Positions 13,339 to 15,044 of a DNA stretch of 15,044 bases are shown here, in pieces. Below the pieces are notes generated by a model that saw only the letters and a list, made by a program, of their open reading frames with translations, was not told where the DNA came from and ran no database searches. The position numbers and the translations under genes were made by a program. This DNA is from CAMEON01 sp045128275 (lineage in GTDB: Bacteria; Bacillota; Clostridia; Oscillospirales; CAG-272): contig JBGVRH010000030.1 of NCBI GenBank assembly GCA_045128275.1, forward strand, positions 1 to 15,044. Reading direction: 5' to 3'. Numbering within the stretch: position 1 is the first letter of the stretch; every line of letters starts with the position of its first letter.

Positions 13339-13806
13339 ATGACCGTGTGCTTTACGGGGCACCGTCAGATCCCGTATGCGGCGGCGGTGGAGATCCCCGC
13401 CCTCCTGGATCGGGTCTTGACAGACCTCTGTGAACGCGGGGCGACCACCTTCCGCGCGGGCGGGGCCATCGGCTTCGATACGGTGGCGGCCCTCAAGGTG
13501 CTGGAGCTGAAGGAGCGCTACCCTCACATTCGCCTGGAGCTGATCCTGCCCTGCCGCAACCAGACCGAGTATTGGGAGGAGACGGCGGCGCGTACTTATC
13601 AATATATATTGAACCGCGCCGACAGCCACCTGTTCCTGTTCGATACCTATTTCGACGGCTGTATGCTGGAGCGGGATCGCCGCCTGGTAGAGGGCTCCGA
13701 TATCTGCGTGGCCTACTGTACCCGCAGTCGGGGCGGTACCGCTTACACCTTCACCCAAGCGCTGCGGGCGGGGCTGGAGGTCATCAACCTGCACGATCTG
13801 ATGTGA
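13339..13806 (+). CDS. SLOG-family (YspA/DUF1273-like) nucleotide-binding protein
   Basis: A 155-residue Rossmann-like protein of the SLOG superfamily (related to DprA and LOG proteins), which is thought to bind nucleotide-derived ligands. It begins almost directly with VCFTGHR (residues 3-9). RAGGAIGFDT (39-48) is the glycine-rich loop, LILPCRNQ follows, and RSRGGTAYTFTQA near the C-terminus completes the site. I chose ATG at 13339 because homologs begin just before the GHR motif and the predicted transcript starts after the ATGs at 13303/13306; its ribosome site (GGAAAAGGG) is close and weak, so a start at 13303 or 13306 remains possible if the gene is read from an upstream promoter. The serine hydrolase gene follows after 24 bases, so they are probably co-transcribed. 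Ligand unknown. Confidence 0.85.
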   Translation: MTVCFTGHRQIPYAAAVEIPALLDRVLTDLCERGATTFRAGGAIGFDTVAALKVLELKERYPHIRLELILPCRNQTEYWEETAARTYQYILNRADSHLFLFDTYFDGCMLERDRRLVEGSDICVAYCTRSRGGTAYTFTQALRAGLEVINLHDLM

Positions 13807-13830
13807 ATATATGATTAGGAGGAAATTACC

Positions 13831-14745
13831 GTGAATCATTCCAAATTCATGACCGCCATGTGCGACGAGGTGCGCCGCCAGGGCGGGGAGCATATCTACT
13901 ATTCCGTTGTGACCCTGGAGCAGCCTGCCGAGGGGGAGGGACTCTACCATATGGAAAAGGTGGATTTCCAGCCCGGTAACCCTGGCCACGATTGCTATTC
14001 CACAGCCAAGGCCATCACCTCTATCGCGGTCGGTATTCTCTACGATCGAGGTCTCTTGAAGCCCACCGACAAGCTCGGTAAGTACCTTTCCTCCTATATG
14101 ATCGAGGGGACTGACCCGAAATGGGGGGATCTGACCCTTCACCAGGTCATGCGCCACCGTACGGGCGCGGAGTATGGCATTGATTTCGACAATACCAACG
14201 CCCATTTGTGGAAGGATCCCGAGTGGCTGCACACCCTGTTCGCTGTGCCTATCGTGGGCGAGCCCGAGGAGCGGTTCGTATACTCCGACGGAAGCTACTA
14301 TATTATAGGCCGCGTCGTGGAGGAGATCACGGGCATGGATCTGGAGCTGTTCATGCAGAGAGAGGTCTTTGTGCCCCTGGGCTGCCACGTCAACGCCTGG
14401 AGCCGCGATGTCAACGGCCACACCGTGGGCGGTACGGGACTCTACTTCCGCACCGAGGATCTGGCCAAGATCGGCTGGCTCTGGGCCAATGAGGGCATGT
14501 GGGGAGACCGCCGCATCTACTCCAAGGAGTGGTCGGATCTCTTCGTGAACTACCAAAAGGACGGAGTGGCCGACTACGGCTACGGCATCTGCCGCATCAC
14601 CGACGGGGTGATCGCGGGCGGCGGCATGTACGGACAGGGCGTCTGCGCCGATCTGAACCGCAAGCGGGTTGTGGCTTTCCATTGCTTCGATCCCCACGGA
14701 AAAACGTCGGGGCTGAACGGCTTTTGCGCCGGTTTGAAGGACTGA
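13831..14745 (+). CDS. Serine hydrolase, class C beta-lactamase/DD-peptidase fold
   Basis: A 304-residue protein of the beta-lactamase-related serine hydrolase family (PF00144 type), whose members include esterases, DD-peptidases and amidases. STAK at 57-60 is the S-x-x-K nucleophile motif. YSDGSYY (151-157) is the tyrosine motif, with YSD in place of YxN as in many family members. GGGMYGQG near residue 270 occupies the place of the third (HTG/KTG) motif but lacks its basic or His residue. No signal peptide or membrane segment is visible, so it appears cytoplasmic, which argues against a wall peptidase or true beta-lactamase. Start: GTG at 13831 after AGGAGGA (13817-13823). It probably shares a transcript with the SLOG gene and is followed by a terminator. 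Substrate unknown. Confidence 0.87.
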   Translation: MNHSKFMTAMCDEVRRQGGEHIYYSVVTLEQPAEGEGLYHMEKVDFQPGNPGHDCYSTAKAITSIAVGILYDRGLLKPTDKLGKYLSSYMIEGTDPKWGDLTLHQVMRHRTGAEYGIDFDNTNAHLWKDPEWLHTLFAVPIVGEPEERFVYSDGSYYIIGRVVEEITGMDLELFMQREVFVPLGCHVNAWSRDVNGHTVGGTGLYFRTEDLAKIGWLWANEGMWGDRRIYSKEWSDLFVNYQKDGVADYGYGICRITDGVIAGGGMYGQGVCADLNRKRVVAFHCFDPHGKTSGLNGFCAGLKD

Positions 14746-14758
14746 AACGCCAATATTT

Positions 14759-14791
14759 GGGCATGGTGTACAAAAGCCATGCCCTTATTTT
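14759..14791 (+). terminator. terminator after the serine hydrolase gene
   Basis: GGGCATGG (14759-14766) pairs with CCATGCCC (14777-14784) around a 10-base loop, followed by TTATTTT. Confidence 0.85.
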
Positions 14792-14840
14792 GTATATAAC
14801 TGCCTCCTTCTCCAAACCGAAAAAACTTTCAAAAAAGCTA

Positions 14841-14869
14841 TTGACAAAAGGAGGGGGAAGTGCTATAAT
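14841..14869 (+). promoter_or_regulatory. tandem promoter 1 of a downstream operon
   Basis: Exact TTGACA (14841-14846), 17-base spacer, exact TATAAT (14864-14869), with TGC in front. An A-rich UP-like tract (14820-14836) lies just upstream. No protein-coding start follows inside the window. Confidence 0.88.
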
Positions 14870-14883
14870 ATGCAAGCTGTCAA

Positions 14884-14899
14884 CGAGGCAAGCGCCTCG
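14884..14899 (+). other. hairpin between the tandem promoters
   Basis: CGAGGC (14884-14889) pairs with GCCTCG (14894-14899) around AAGC. A second GGCCTCG (14906-14912) could compete for the first arm. No T-run follows, so it is not a standard terminator. It may be a leader structure of the promoter 1 transcript. Confidence 0.4.
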
Positions 14900-14955
14900 G
14901 AGAACGGCCTCGAAAAAAATCACGAAAAAAGTTGAAAAAACTTTTGAAAAACCTC

Positions 14956-14984
14956 TTGACAAACGCGAGAGGATGTGATATAAT
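14956..14984 (+). promoter_or_regulatory. tandem promoter 2 of a downstream operon
   Basis: Exact TTGACA (14956-14961), 17-base spacer, exact TATAAT (14979-14984) with TGA in front. The upstream tract at 14913-14950 is rich in phased A-runs (GAAAAAAGTTGAAAAAAC), typical of an UP element. It lies 115 bases downstream of promoter 1. Confidence 0.9.
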
Positions 14985-15014
14985 ACTCGGGCACTTCCGC
15001 TCCGGCTGGAAAGC

Positions 15015-15044
15015 GGTTGAAAAAGTTTTTAAAAAACTTTTGAA
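15015..15044 (+). promoter_or_regulatory. start of a third promoter unit, cut by the window edge
   Basis: GGTTGAAAAAG, a T-run, AAAAAACTTTTGAA closely matches the A-rich tract that precedes promoter 2. By analogy a third -35/-10 should lie just past the end, at a spacing similar to the first two. This arrangement is typical of rRNA or other stable RNA operons in Firmicutes; the RNA gene itself is not visible. Confidence 0.55.

Noticed and set aside
14884..14912. Terminator between the tandem promoters
   Set aside because: The stem is followed by A-runs, not T-runs, on the plus strand, so it is better read as a leader structure.

Overview
The window comes from a GC-rich Gram-positive bacterium, most likely an uncultured gut-type Clostridia (Oscillospirales/Ruminococcaceae-like). 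This is inferred from AGGAGG-type ribosome sites, sigma-A promoters with 17-bp spacers (several exactly TTGACA/TATAAT), GC-rich stem terminators, Sec signal peptides on Glu/Thr/Pro-rich surface proteins, and a PadR / HAAS-like / DUF4097 cassette. No CRISPR array, insertion sequence, phage gene or tRNA was recognised. No gene-free stretch reaches 300 bases; the longest are 1074-1313 and 14746-15044, and both carry promoters.

Layout. (1) 1-1073, minus strand: RtcB RNA ligase, cut by the window edge at its C-terminus. It is divergent from (2) 1314-2288, a TIGR01212/YhcC-type radical SAM protein, and 2380-4512, a cytoplasmic GH78-like (alpha-L-rhamnosidase-type) six-hairpin glycosidase. (3) 4694-11300: four tandem paralogs of an unrecognised secreted protein family, each with its own promoter and terminator. 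Three have two extracellular domains; the fourth keeps only the first. All end in a Thr/Glu/Pro-rich linker, a Gly-Cys motif 25-27 residues from the end, one hydrophobic segment and a short basic tail. (4) 11450-13298: a PadR regulator, a HAAS-like membrane protein and a DUF4097 protein in one operon, with a palindrome over the promoter. (5) 13339-14745: a SLOG (YspA/DUF1273-like) protein and a class-C-beta-lactamase-fold serine hydrolase. (6) 14746-15044: a terminator, then tandem consensus promoters with A-rich upstream tracts and the start of a third unit. This looks like the promoter region of a highly expressed stable RNA operon, probably rRNA, just past the window end.

The most interesting part is the four-paralog cluster. 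The two middle genes have near-identical ends and codon use suggesting high expression. Their promoters share an unusual architecture (TTGTTTACAA, 28 bp, TTGCAA, 17 bp, TATAAT), and each mRNA begins with a hairpin of different sequence but similar form. The first paralog is a mosaic: domain 1 resembles paralog C and domain 2 resembles paralog B. The shared C-terminal tail looks like a processing or sorting signal for which no enzyme is encoded here. Function and ligand are unknown.
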